NCBI RefSeq assembly: GCF_034347425.1
Contig: NZ_CP133779.1
Span: forward strand, 2,294,001 to 2,358,000
Source of the DNA: Undibacterium sp. CCC3.4
Lineage (GTDB): Bacteria > Pseudomonadota > Gammaproteobacteria > Burkholderiales > Burkholderiaceae_D
Reading direction: 5' to 3'
DNA: 64,000 nt
This document shows, piece after piece, positions 33,473 through 42,729 of the stretch. Positions within the stretch are counted from its first letter, which is position 1, and every line of letters begins with the position of its first letter. A model generated the notes under the pieces. That model saw only the letters and a program-made list of their open reading frames with translations, was not told the origin of the DNA and did not search any database. Made by a program: the position numbers and the translations under genes.

Positions 33473-36400
33473 TTATAGCTTTGTGGGCGCGCTTGCGACG
33501 CTTTCCGGCAGCGGCAGCTGGAAATAGAAGTCGGCACCTTGGCCCCAGACCGAGTCAAAGCCTATGCTGCCACCCATATGCTCGACCAATTCGCGCGATA
33601 TCGCCAGACCGAGCCCGGTGCCGCCTTTTTCGCGCGTATCGGAGGAATCGGCTTGGGCAAATTTTTGGAAAATACGCGCGCGGAATTCGGCCGGAATGCC
33701 ATTGCCACGGTCGCTGACCTTGATCGTCACGGCCGTCGGCAGCAGGGTCGCGCGAATTTCCACGGTTTCACCAGGGGGCGAATATTTGATCGCGTTCGAT
33801 AATAAATTCGACAACACCTGCATGAAGCGGTGGCTGTCGACTGCCAGGCTGATATCGGGTACCGGTTCGATCAGTTGCAGGCATACTCTACGTTGACTGC
33901 CGAAGGTAAGATTGCTTTCCACCGCTTGCGCCAGCAGGTTCGGCAAGGCATAGAGTTGAATATTGAACTGCATTTGGCCGGCGCTGAGCTTTTCCATATC
34001 GAGCAAGTCGTTGATCAGAAAACTCAGGCGTTGGCTGTTTTTGCTGGCAATGTTGAGCAACGGTGCTAAATTTTGTGGCAAAGCGCCGGTGGCACCGCCG
34101 AGTATCAGACCGAGTGCCCCTGAAATCGAGGTCAGCGGGGTGCGTAACTCATGGCTGACGGTCGAGATGAATTCATTTTTGATACGTTCCAAGCGTTTGC
34201 GCTCGGTGATATCGCGCATGAGTCCGATATACAGCGGGCGGCCGCGCCGTGTGACGGTCGAGATCGATAATTCGAGTGGGAAGATGCTGCCGTCTTTGCG
34301 GCGTGCTTCGATTTCCCGCGCCGTGCCGATCAGGTTTTCGATGCGGTTGCCGGTAAATCGCAGTACCGAATTCTGCGGTTCTGCCAAGATAGGCAAGAGC
34401 ACGCTGAAGTGCTGTCCGGTTAATTGCTCTTGATGGTGAGCGTTTTTATGGTAAGCGAACATATCGGCGGCGGCAAAGTTGTAGGAGTCGATCAGGCCGC
34501 GATGGTCGACGGTGATGATACCGTCGAGGACGTTATCGAGTATCGCTTGGGTTTGGGCCGCTTGGTCTTGCATATTCTGGGCACTGATTTTGCTCTCGGT
34601 GATATCTTGAAAGGTACCGTAAATACGCTTGATGGCGCCATTCTGGTACTGTGGCAGCGCGATTACGCGCACCCAACGCTCATTGTTTCGGGTCGTCAGA
34701 ATTTTAAATTCGCTGTCGAAACCCTCGCCTTTTTGCGCTGCTGCGGTAAACAACAGACGTACCCGATCTTGGTGCTTGCCCTTTTTGTAGAAGGCCAGCG
34801 CGTGCGTGACATTGACACAGTAATCGGGCGCGACTTCATGGATTTGTCGCGTTACCTTACTCCATTCAACGCGCTCGCTTTGCAAATCGTATTCCCAAGT
34901 ACCGATGCGGGCAGCGGCATTCGATTGTTCCAGCAAGGCGTAGGCATGCGCCAGTTTTTCTTCGGCACTGCGTTCCATGGTGACATCCTGGTGGCTGCCC
35001 GCCATCACCAGCGGCGCGCCGTCGGCCGACCAACTGACCACGCAACCGCGATCGCGCACCCAGATCCAGTGGCCGTTTTTGTGACGCAGACGCGTCGTCA
35101 TATCGTAGTGCGGCAGCTCGCCGCGGAAATGCTGCGCCAGCATGGCCGCCGATGCCTGCATTTCATCGGGATGGCACAGATTGAGCCAAGTGGTGATGGT
35201 GGTCGGCTGCAGCTCTTCCAAGGTATAGCCGAGCATTTCCGCCCAGCGTGCGTTGAAAGTAGTTTTACCGGTGGGGATGTGGCATTCCCACGTGCCGATA
35301 TGGGTGCCTTCGATGATATTGGCCAAGCGCAGTTCACTGTCGCTGTGTTGTCGGGCGATATAGCCGGCATTGATCAACTGGCCGATGGCATTGGTAACCG
35401 GTTGTAGAAAATCAATCAAATTTTGATCATAGACTGGCGTCGCATTGGCCAAGCCGATCAGGGCGACGATCGTCTCGTCATGCCGTACCGGAATGGTCAG
35501 CCAATGTGGCCAGGCCGGTGCTGCCCCCAAGACTGCCGGTGTAGTACTTGCATCGGTACTGTACAGCAGCGCTTGACCGGTGCGCAGCGCATCCTGGCTC
35601 AGACTGAGCATTTGTCGGTAGTTCAGATTATTCTGTTTGTTTTTTTGCGCGCGCAAACGGGTTTTGCTATCCCAAGTCAGATCGGCAAGCGCGCACACTT
35701 CCAGCGCTGGCACGGCATTGACATGATCGACCACAGCGCTGATGAAACCGTATTGGCTGGCGCTGAGCTCTAACATTGTGCTTAATAAAGCATCGAAGCC
35801 TGTGCCGCGATCTTGTTCTTTGATGAATTGGGTTTGCGCCTGGGCGACTGCCTCGTTGAGTGCCTGCTGGCGCTGTAACGCGCGGTTCAACTGCATCCCA
35901 CGCAGGCTGCTGTTGACCCAGTCGCCCAGCACATTGACGAATTCGCGGTCGAGCTGACTGAAGTCGCTGCTGCGCGCGCTGCGGTCAGCGAAACTCAAGC
36001 TGCCGTAGCGTTGGCCATCGAGATGCAGCGCCACACCGATATAGGCACGCAGCTGCGGGCCGTCGGCAGTGAGCGGTTCGCTCGGCGGCCCGAGGTCGGC
36101 AATCGCCGTCACCCCGCTGTCCTGCAGCAGATGATCGGTCTGGCTGGTTGGACTGAAAAAATGTTGACCCTCATGAAATTGTCCACCGGCCGACTGCAAT
36201 ACCCGAATCACGCTGTCCGCGCCGACGAATTCCGTGATCACGCCATCGGCCAGTTTTAAATACTGACAGCCGAGCGCCAAGGTTTCGCGTAACAACATCT
36301 GCGGGTCTTGCAAATTGAGTGAGGTAATACGGTTGAGCATGAGCATGGCGTCGTGCTGGCGTTGCGCTTGCTGGTTGCTGATTTCATGTTCTACACAATC

Positions 36401-36853
36401 GGCCAGATTACGCAAAATATGCAGTTCTGCCGCTGTCAGATGACGTGGCAGGGTATCGATCAGGCATAAGGTACCGAGACACTGTCCGCTGGCGCTGTGC
36501 AACGGAGCACCTGCGTAGAAACGAATGAAAGGTGGGCCCAATACCAGCGGGTTATCGGCAAAGCGCGCATCGCTGAGGGCATCGTCGATACAAAAAATCT
36601 CTGCCGATAAAATCGCATGACCACAGAAAGAAATATCGCGGCCGGTTTCGCAGGCATCGAGCCCCTGACGTGATTTGAACCATTGGCGCTCACTATCGAT
36701 CAGCGAGATCAGGACGATCGATGTATTAAAAATTTGCTGCGCTAGGTCAGTCAAGCGGTCGAAGCGGGCTTCGGCCGGGGTGTCGAGCAAACCGGATGCG
36801 CGCAAGGCATCGAGGCGTTGCGTTTCATTATCGGGAATACGAGGCGGTTGCAT
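33473..36853 (-). CDS. Multi-GAF/PAS cytoplasmic sensor histidine kinase
   Basis: A 1126-residue kinase with no membrane segment. Domains in order: GAF (about 20-165, FCGHAILSAEIFCIDDA), a second GAF (about 180-325), a third GAF (about 345-500), three PAS/PAC units (about 515-640, 645-770 and 780-895, with DITERKRLERIK before the kinase), HisKA with STVSHELRTPLTSIS (His near residue 901), and HATPase (NLLSNAIKYSPPG, DRGNGIP, GGTGLGLAISRELV). It ends without a receiver domain and no response regulator is adjacent, so it is an orphan. Many stacked sensors suggest it integrates redox, light or nucleotide signals, but the signal is unknown. Confidence 0.93.
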   Translation of the reverse strand: MQPPRIPDNETQRLDALRASGLLDTPAEARFDRLTDLAQQIFNTSIVLISLIDSERQWFKSRQGLDACETGRDISFCGHAILSAEIFCIDDALSDARFADNPLVLGPPFIRFYAGAPLHSASGQCLGTLCLIDTLPRHLTAAELHILRNLADCVEHEISNQQAQRQHDAMLMLNRITSLNLQDPQMLLRETLALGCQYLKLADGVITEFVGADSVIRVLQSAGGQFHEGQHFFSPTSQTDHLLQDSGVTAIADLGPPSEPLTADGPQLRAYIGVALHLDGQRYGSLSFADRSARSSDFSQLDREFVNVLGDWVNSSLRGMQLNRALQRQQALNEAVAQAQTQFIKEQDRGTGFDALLSTMLELSASQYGFISAVVDHVNAVPALEVCALADLTWDSKTRLRAQKNKQNNLNYRQMLSLSQDALRTGQALLYSTDASTTPAVLGAAPAWPHWLTIPVRHDETIVALIGLANATPVYDQNLIDFLQPVTNAIGQLINAGYIARQHSDSELRLANIIEGTHIGTWECHIPTGKTTFNARWAEMLGYTLEELQPTTITTWLNLCHPDEMQASAAMLAQHFRGELPHYDMTTRLRHKNGHWIWVRDRGCVVSWSADGAPLVMAGSHQDVTMERSAEEKLAHAYALLEQSNAAARIGTWEYDLQSERVEWSKVTRQIHEVAPDYCVNVTHALAFYKKGKHQDRVRLLFTAAAQKGEGFDSEFKILTTRNNERWVRVIALPQYQNGAIKRIYGTFQDITESKISAQNMQDQAAQTQAILDNVLDGIITVDHRGLIDSYNFAAADMFAYHKNAHHQEQLTGQHFSVLLPILAEPQNSVLRFTGNRIENLIGTAREIEARRKDGSIFPLELSISTVTRRGRPLYIGLMRDITERKRLERIKNEFISTVSHELRTPLTSISGALGLILGGATGALPQNLAPLLNIASKNSQRLSFLINDLLDMEKLSAGQMQFNIQLYALPNLLAQAVESNLTFGSQRRVCLQLIEPVPDISLAVDSHRFMQVLSNLLSNAIKYSPPGETVEIRATLLPTAVTIKVSDRGNGIPAEFRARIFQKFAQADSSDTREKGGTGLGLAISRELVEHMGGSIGFDSVWGQGADFYFQLPLPESVASAPTKL

Positions 36854-36911
36854 GGTCGCTTAGCAAAAAAAAGTTATCGTCATGGTGGCTGATGTTTCGT
36901 CGCTGGCATCG

Positions 36912-39041
36912 TTAACCAGGCTCAGGCAGCGCGTCGGCTGCGGCATGCACGGCCAACCAGTCTGTCAGCGCTTGGCCGTATAAGGGTTTGCTGACTAAAT
37001 AGCCCTGCATGGCATCGCAGCCCAGTCGTTCCAATACAGCGCGTTCGGCCGGCGTTTCTATGCCTTCGGCGATGACGCTGAGTCCAAGGCCGTGGCCCAT
37101 GTCAATAATGGTCTTGACCAAGCCTTGGGTATGGCTGTGCAGATCGATGTCGGTGACAAAGCTGCGATCGATTTTAAGTTCATTGACGGGCAATTTTTGT
37201 AAATATGCCAGCGATGAATAGCCGGTGCCGAAATCATCGATGGAAATACCGATGCCGGTGGCGCGTAAGCGTTGCAGTAATTCGATGGCGCTGGCAGGAT
37301 CTTCCATGATGCCGCTTTCGGTGATTTCCATGCGCAGCAAGTGCGGCGCAATCTGTGCTTGTTGCAGCCGCGCGGCTACCCGTTCGGGAAATTGTTTGTC
37401 GCGCAAATCTTGGGTACTCACGTTGATGGCAATGCTCAGATTTGGATAAGTGCTTTTCCAGTCAGACAAGGTGCTCAGCGCACTCTCGAGTATCCATTCG
37501 GTGATGAGGCTGATATAACCAGTGCGTTCGGCGAAGGGAATGAATTCGGCCGGCGAAATGAAGCCGCGCTGCGGATGCTGCCAACGTACCAAGGCTTCGA
37601 AACCATACACGCGCGAATCGGCCAGCATGATCTTCGGTTGCAGCCACATTTGCAGTTCTGCCGCTTTGACGGCGGCACGTAAATCCGATACCAAGCTCAG
37701 ATGCGTCAGGCGCGAGGCTTCTTGCGCGTCGCTGTACCAAGCTAATTGGCGCATGCTATGTTTGGCCGCATACAAGGCCACTTCAGCATTGCGCAGCAGG
37801 TTTAGTAAGCTCAGCGCGACTGCGCCGCTGATTGCCAAGCCATATACCAAATTGATGTCGATCGCATGCGGGCCGCAGCGTACCGGTATATCCATGGCGC
37901 TGTCTATGCGTTGCTGCAGCTCGTTCACGCTGCTGTGATCGCGCGCGCAAAACAAAACTGCGAACATGCCGCCGGCTAATTTGATCAACACCGCTGGCCG
38001 GAGGAGGTCGTGTGTGCTGACGATCGCGGCCAGGCGCCGCGCGACTTCAGCGATGACGGTGTCGCCACTGTCGAAACCCAAAGTTTCATTGACGCTTTTT
38101 AAGCGTGCCAAGTCCATCAGTATCAGCGCATGGTGGCGCATGTCGGTGTGCCCGAAATGTTTCAGCAAGAAGGTGCGATTGGGCAGCGTGGTGAGCGGGT
38201 CATAATACGCCAATTGTTCAATTTCTTTTTCGCGCACAGCAATCGCGCTGGCCATGGTATTCAAGGCCAGGCCGACTTCATTGACTTCTTCTGTGCGCGT
38301 GACCGGCACCTTGGAGTGGTAGTCGCCAGCGGCGATGTTGAGCGCGCTCGATTGCAATTGCGCCAGCGGTGCCACCACACTGCGCGTGGTCAACCAAGCC
38401 AGCAGTGCCGCTGCCAGCAAGGCCAGCACCGACAATACGATGGCCAACAGAGCGGTATGGGCCAGCGCCGCTTGCGATTGCTGTTGAGATTCTTGAATTA
38501 GCTTTTGTTCATGCAGCAGTAAGCGATTTGATTCTTCCAACAAAGCGCTCAGGGCAGGTTGCACATCATCGGAAAAACTCAGCTTGGCGGCTTCCTGGCC
38601 CTCCTCTTCGAGCAGATTGACCAGTGCAATATACATATGCTGATAATTATCGCGGCGTAATTCCAAGCGCTGCAGCGTGTCGATTTGTTCCTGATCGCTG
38701 AGTTTTTGTTTAAGCGCGATGATCAGCGCGCTGATGCGGCGGTTCTTTTCATCGACACCGGTGTACTCATTGATACGTTTGTCGCGCGTCGCGGTCAGCA
38801 ACTGCAACAAGGCACTGCTGACGCTTTCGGTCGACAGGCTCAGCGCCTGTACCTCGAGCAGGCTGCCGATTTCGGTATTGGCGAATTGCGCGTCGAGACG
38901 CGTCATGCGGTTGATTTGCCCGTACAGCAGTAAGATCACGATCAGAAATAAAGCCAGCAACAAGCCGTAACTCAGGGCCAGGCGCACGCCGATGCGGCGC
39001 AGTCTGAGTGTAAGGGAAATCTTTTCCAGCAAAGAGTGCAT
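36912..39041 (-). CDS. Membrane sensor with HAMP, degenerate GGDEF and EAL domains
   Basis: A 709-residue inner-membrane protein. It has a transmembrane helix at about 20-43, a periplasmic four-helix-like sensor region, a second helix at about 190-215, and a HAMP domain. The GGDEF domain's signature motif is GGMFA (near residue 356), which cannot make cyclic-di-GMP. The C-terminal EAL domain looks intact (FEALVRWQHP near 482, DDFGTGYSSLAYL, KIDRSFV, EGIET, QGYLVSKPL). It probably degrades cyclic-di-GMP, with the broken GGDEF perhaps binding GTP as a regulator. It lies just downstream of the starts region of the long kinase and shares its strand; a functional link is possible. Confidence 0.93.
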   Translation of the reverse strand: MHSLLEKISLTLRLRRIGVRLALSYGLLLALFLIVILLLYGQINRMTRLDAQFANTEIGSLLEVQALSLSTESVSSALLQLLTATRDKRINEYTGVDEKNRRISALIIALKQKLSDQEQIDTLQRLELRRDNYQHMYIALVNLLEEEGQEAAKLSFSDDVQPALSALLEESNRLLLHEQKLIQESQQQSQAALAHTALLAIVLSVLALLAAALLAWLTTRSVVAPLAQLQSSALNIAAGDYHSKVPVTRTEEVNEVGLALNTMASAIAVREKEIEQLAYYDPLTTLPNRTFLLKHFGHTDMRHHALILMDLARLKSVNETLGFDSGDTVIAEVARRLAAIVSTHDLLRPAVLIKLAGGMFAVLFCARDHSSVNELQQRIDSAMDIPVRCGPHAIDINLVYGLAISGAVALSLLNLLRNAEVALYAAKHSMRQLAWYSDAQEASRLTHLSLVSDLRAAVKAAELQMWLQPKIMLADSRVYGFEALVRWQHPQRGFISPAEFIPFAERTGYISLITEWILESALSTLSDWKSTYPNLSIAINVSTQDLRDKQFPERVAARLQQAQIAPHLLRMEITESGIMEDPASAIELLQRLRATGIGISIDDFGTGYSSLAYLQKLPVNELKIDRSFVTDIDLHSHTQGLVKTIIDMGHGLGLSVIAEGIETPAERAVLERLGCDAMQGYLVSKPLYGQALTDWLAVHAAADALPEPG

Positions 39042-39147
39042 AAGCAGTGGGGGTAAAAAAACGTGAGTCAGGTATTGTTACGCGGAACGACGGTTTCGGC
39101 AATCATAGCCTGTAAACCGGACGCTGTCCTTGTGCGCTGCGGCTGAT

Positions 39148-39780
39148 TCAATCACTACGGCTAGCTTGCAGCCGCTGCAGTATCAAATCGACGATCAATT
39201 GTTCGGCATCGAGAAAATCGCCTTCCAACAAAGGACTATGACCCAGTACCAGACTCATTTGCATGCTGAAATCGGCATACGACTGGGTCATGGCCCAAAT
39301 CAGAAACAGTAAATGGGTGGGATTGACGGCGGCAATTTTTCCTTGACTGATCCAGAGTTCGAATACGGCGATATCTTTTTTCAGCAAGGGTAAGATTTTT
39401 TCGCGCAAGCGTGCACCGTAGATCGGTGCCCCGCTGATCACTTCCATCGCGTAGACCCGTGAGGCTTGCGGCTGCTCGCGCGAAAAACGCAATTTGGCGG
39501 CGATGTAACTGCGCAGCAACTGAGCCGGCTCTTGCTCTTGGTCGGCCAAAATATCCATTCGTTCCAACCATTGATCGAGCACTCGGTCGAGCACAGTTTG
39601 ATACAGGCATTGTTTGTTGGCGAAGTAGTACAGCAGGTTCTGCTTGGAGATGCCGGCGCGCTCGGCAATGCTGGCTACCGAACTGCCGGCATAGCCGGCT
39701 TCGGCAAATACTGCCACCGCGCTTTGCAAGATACGCGCTTGCAGCGCATCGCGCTGACTGGAGTGGGGACGTTTATCCAT
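39148..39780 (-). CDS. rutR: RutR-like TetR-family regulator of pyrimidine degradation
   Basis: A 210-residue TetR-family repressor. The helix-turn-helix is in VASIAERAGISKQNLLYYFA. The C-terminal part matches E. coli RutR closely from memory: PQASRVYAMEVISGAP and HLLFLIWAMTQSYADF correspond to conserved RutR segments. RutR binds uracil or thymine and releases its operator. The start ATG 39780 (MDKRPHS) overlaps the MocR gene stop by 8 bases; the frame is open further up inside that gene. A site resembling the RutR consensus lies at 41330-41345, before the catabolic operon, supporting local control. Confidence 0.88.
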   Translation of the reverse strand: MDKRPHSSQRDALQARILQSAVAVFAEAGYAGSSVASIAERAGISKQNLLYYFANKQCLYQTVLDRVLDQWLERMDILADQEQEPAQLLRSYIAAKLRFSREQPQASRVYAMEVISGAPIYGARLREKILPLLKKDIAVFELWISQGKIAAVNPTHLLFLIWAMTQSYADFSMQMSLVLGHSPLLEGDFLDAEQLIVDLILQRLQASRSD

Positions 39781-41197
39781 GATTGGCCAGAAACTCACTG
39801 AGCACGCTGCCAGTTGTATAGGCGATATTAAAGCGGAACCACGGATGGGGGCTGGCTGTGAGGCGGAAAAAATCATTTGGTGCCAACAGTATGCCAGCTT
39901 GTAAGGCGCTCTTGGCGATGCTGGCGGCGCTGAGCTTGGAGTCGGGCCAGCCGGCGCTGATGAACATGCCGCCGCGTGGCTCGGCCAGAGGCGTCAGGCC
40001 GGCCGTGAGCAGCAATTGCAGGGCGGCGTCGCGGCTGCTGTCGAGTTGACGCTTGAGTTTTTCCAGCATGCGTCGGTACAGGCGCGAACTGATCGCGTGC
40101 AGTACCGCACGTTCATTGATTTCCGAGGTGGTCAGACCGGCCAGCATCTTGATGCGTACCAGTTCATCGATCAGCGAGTGCGAGGCACACACCGAGCCGA
40201 CCCGTAAGGTGGGCGAGAGGGTTTTGGAAAAACTGCCGACCCGTATCACGCGGCGCAAGCCATCCATCGCCGCCAGCGAGGGTTCGGCGCGCACGCAGAG
40301 TTCGCGGTAAATATCGTCTTCAACCAGCCAGAAGTCATATTGTTCGGCCAAGGCCAGCAAGCGGTGCGCCTGAGTTTGACTCAGACTGGTACCGAGCGGA
40401 TTATGTAGCACGGTGTTGACGAACATCAGTTTCGGTTGGTGCAGCAGCGCTTTGGCACACAGGCTGTCGAGATCGAGCCCGTCGGCGTCGCGCGCAATAC
40501 CGACCGGGATGCAACCGTGATGGCGGATCAGCGACAGCAGATTACTGTAGCCCGGATCTTCGACCAGCACGGTGTCACCGGGTTTGCACAGGGTGCGCAG
40601 AATCAGATCGAAAGCATGGGTGGCACCGTGGGTGAGCACGATTTGTTCGGCATCGACTTGAAACAAATCCGCCGTCAGCGTGGCGGCCAATTGCTGGCGC
40701 AAGCTGGGAAAACCGAGTGGATTGCCGTAGCCGCGCAAGCGCTGGCTGGGAATTCGCACCGCCTGGCGCAAGGCATCGAGCAAGATGTCGTCACCATACC
40801 ACTCCGGCGGCAGCCAGCCGGAGCCGACCGGCAGCGCGCTCGAGACGCCGGAATACAGTTCCGGGTTGAGCGCATCCAGTGCATGGGGCAGCCCGAGCGG
40901 CGGCGCGGCTTGCGTTGGTGCCGACGCGCGGTTGACAAAATAGCCGGAACCGCGGCGCGAGCTGAGCAGACCGAGCGTGATCAGACGCTCATACGATTCC
41001 ACTACGGTAAAGGTGCTGACGGCATTGCATTTGGCGAATTGCCGCACCGATGGCATCTTGCGGCCCACCGGCAACTGATTCAACTGTATCAGGCGCGTGA
41101 TTTCCTGCACGATTTGCTCTACCAAGCTGGCTTGGCGACTGCGTGCCAGCGTCACTTGCGGCCAGAGTAAAGCTTCGGCGTCGGGCATGACTTGCAT
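39773..41197 (-). CDS. MocR-type regulator (GntR HTH + aminotransferase-like domain)
   Basis: About 474 residues. An N-terminal winged helix-turn-helix of the GntR type (ITRLIQLNQLPVGRKMPSVR, VSTFTVVESYERL) is joined to a fold-type I aminotransferase domain. The PLP-binding Lys is in RVGSFSKTLSPTLRVG (near residue 325), with VLTHGATHAFDLI and DPGYSNLL before it. MocR regulators such as GabR, TauR and PdxR sense amino compounds through PLP. Here it is divergent from beta-alanine:pyruvate aminotransferase, so beta-alanine is a likely effector. ATG 41197 has AGGAAA upstream; 41233 is an alternative start. It is co-transcribed with rutR. Confidence 0.88.
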   Translation of the reverse strand: MQVMPDAEALLWPQVTLARSRQASLVEQIVQEITRLIQLNQLPVGRKMPSVRQFAKCNAVSTFTVVESYERLITLGLLSSRRGSGYFVNRASAPTQAAPPLGLPHALDALNPELYSGVSSALPVGSGWLPPEWYGDDILLDALRQAVRIPSQRLRGYGNPLGFPSLRQQLAATLTADLFQVDAEQIVLTHGATHAFDLILRTLCKPGDTVLVEDPGYSNLLSLIRHHGCIPVGIARDADGLDLDSLCAKALLHQPKLMFVNTVLHNPLGTSLSQTQAHRLLALAEQYDFWLVEDDIYRELCVRAEPSLAAMDGLRRVIRVGSFSKTLSPTLRVGSVCASHSLIDELVRIKMLAGLTTSEINERAVLHAISSRLYRRMLEKLKRQLDSSRDAALQLLLTAGLTPLAEPRGGMFISAGWPDSKLSAASIAKSALQAGILLAPNDFFRLTASPHPWFRFNIAYTTGSVLSEFLANHG

Positions 41198-41235
41198 GAG
41201 AGATTTCCTGTGGTTGGTGGGGCGGCGCATCATAT

Positions 41236-41265
41236 AACTGTACAGGTAAAAAAAACTATACGGTT
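41236..41265. promoter_or_regulatory. Direct repeats, candidate MocR-type regulator site
   Basis: AACTGTACAGGT (41236-41247) and AACTATACGGTT (41254-41265) match at 9 of 12 positions and are spaced 18 bases apart. A third half-match, CTGTAT, is at 41283. MocR proteins usually bind direct repeats in such divergent regions. Confidence 0.45.
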
Positions 41266-41329
41266 GGGTCGATTTGATCTGGCTGTATCTGTTGCCGAAC
41301 TTTGGCCTTCATTAGGATTTCAACATAGT

Positions 41330-41345
41330 TTTACCGATTGGTAAA
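41330..41345 (+). promoter_or_regulatory. RutR-like operator in front of the pyrimidine operon
   Basis: TTTACC and GGTAAA flank GATT as a perfect 6-4-6 inverted repeat. Against the RutR consensus TTGACCANNTGGTCAA it matches 11 of 14 fixed positions. It ends 19 bases before the aminotransferase start, where a bound repressor would block transcription or elongation. Confidence 0.6.
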
Positions 41346-41364
41346 TTGTTTTCAGGAGAACTGC

Positions 41365-42675
41365 ATGCTCAGCAAGCAACAATTAAATGCGTATTGGATG
41401 CCCTTCACCGGCAATCGTGATTATAAACAAGCGCCACGTTTGGTGGCTTCGGCCGCCGGCATGTATTACCGCGATCAAGATGGGCGCGATATTCTCGATG
41501 GTACCGCCGGCTTGTGGTGTGTCCCGCTGGGTCATTCTCACCCGACTATCGTGCGGGCGGTGCAGCAGGCTGTGGCCACGCTCGATTATGCGCCGGCTTT
41601 TCAGATGGGGCATCCGGCGGCGTTTGAATTGGCCGAACAATTGATCGATTACAGTGGCCAACATTTCGGCCAAGTGTTTTATACCAATTCCGGTTCGGAA
41701 GCGGTCGATACGGCCCTCAAGATGGTGCTGGCATATCATCGTGTACGTGGCGAGGCGCAGCGTACCCGCTTCATCAGTCGCGAACGTGGTTATCACGGGG
41801 TTGGTTTCGGCGGTATGTCGATCGGCGGTTTGCCGGCCAATCGTAAACAATTCTCTACCTTGTTGGCTGGTGTTGACTATCTGCCGCACACGCATAATCT
41901 GGAAAAAAATGCTTTCAGCCGCGGCTTGCCCGAATATGGCACGCATCTGGCCGATGAACTCGATCGTTTGGTGGCTTTACATGATGCCTCGACCATTGCC
42001 GCCGTCATCGTTGAACCCTTATCCGGTTCGGCCGGGGTGATTTTGCCACCGCAAGGCTACCTCAAACGCTTGCGCGAATTGTGTGATAAGCACGGCATTC
42101 TGCTCATTTTCGACGAAGTCATCACCGGTTTCGGACGTATGGCCACGCCATTCGCCTGCGATTATTTTTCTGTCTATCCCGATCTGATGACGACTGCCAA
42201 GGGTCTCACCAACGGTGTCGTTCCTATGGGCGCGGTGTTCAGCAAACAGATGATTTACGACGCTCTGCTCGAGAGCCCGGCCGGCATAGAATTTTTCCAT
42301 GGCTATACCTATTCCGGTCACCCGCTGGCATGTGCGGCCGGTTTGGCGGCCTTACAGGTATTTAAAGAAGAAAAAGTACTGGAACATGCGCAAAGCATGA
42401 CGGCGTATTGGGAAGACGCGCTGCATTCGCTCAAAGGCTTGCCGCATGTGATCGATCTGCGCAATGTCGGTTTGATCGGTGCGATTGAATTGGCCTCGCG
42501 CCCGGGTCAAGTCGGCGCACGAGCCATGGCCGTGTACAAACAAGCGTTCGCCGAAGGCGTGCTGATTCGTACCACCGGCGACATCATCGCCTTATCGCCA
42601 CCGCTGGTTCTTGAAAAACACCACATCGATCTATTGTTCGGCAAGCTCACCGAGATACTGAAAAAAATCGATTGA
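41365..42675 (+). CDS. Beta-alanine--pyruvate (omega-amino acid) aminotransferase
   Basis: A class III PLP aminotransferase of 436 residues. The likely reaction is beta-alanine plus pyruvate giving malonate semialdehyde plus alanine, the last step of uracil breakdown seen here. The start region YWMPFTGNRDYK is typical of this group. Other motifs are FYTNSGSEAVDTALK, the Asp of LIFDEVITGFGRM, and the PLP Lys of TTAKGLTNGVVPMG near residue 279. ATG 41365 has AGGAGA upstream; an earlier in-frame start at 41338 lies over the operator. It is first in the operon, and malonate semialdehyde dehydrogenase is not in this window. Confidence 0.92.
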   Translation: MLSKQQLNAYWMPFTGNRDYKQAPRLVASAAGMYYRDQDGRDILDGTAGLWCVPLGHSHPTIVRAVQQAVATLDYAPAFQMGHPAAFELAEQLIDYSGQHFGQVFYTNSGSEAVDTALKMVLAYHRVRGEAQRTRFISRERGYHGVGFGGMSIGGLPANRKQFSTLLAGVDYLPHTHNLEKNAFSRGLPEYGTHLADELDRLVALHDASTIAAVIVEPLSGSAGVILPPQGYLKRLRELCDKHGILLIFDEVITGFGRMATPFACDYFSVYPDLMTTAKGLTNGVVPMGAVFSKQMIYDALLESPAGIEFFHGYTYSGHPLACAAGLAALQVFKEEKVLEHAQSMTAYWEDALHSLKGLPHVIDLRNVGLIGAIELASRPGQVGARAMAVYKQAFAEGVLIRTTGDIIALSPPLVLEKHHIDLLFGKLTEILKKID

Positions 42676-42729
42676 TTTCTCCTCGAAATCTGAGGACGAG
42701 CGCGCACGCTTTCACTTTCAGGAGTCACT

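Noticed and set aside
34424..35407. 327-codon open frame on the plus strand
   Set aside because: It is antisense to the PAS region of the long histidine kinase and has no recognisable domain.
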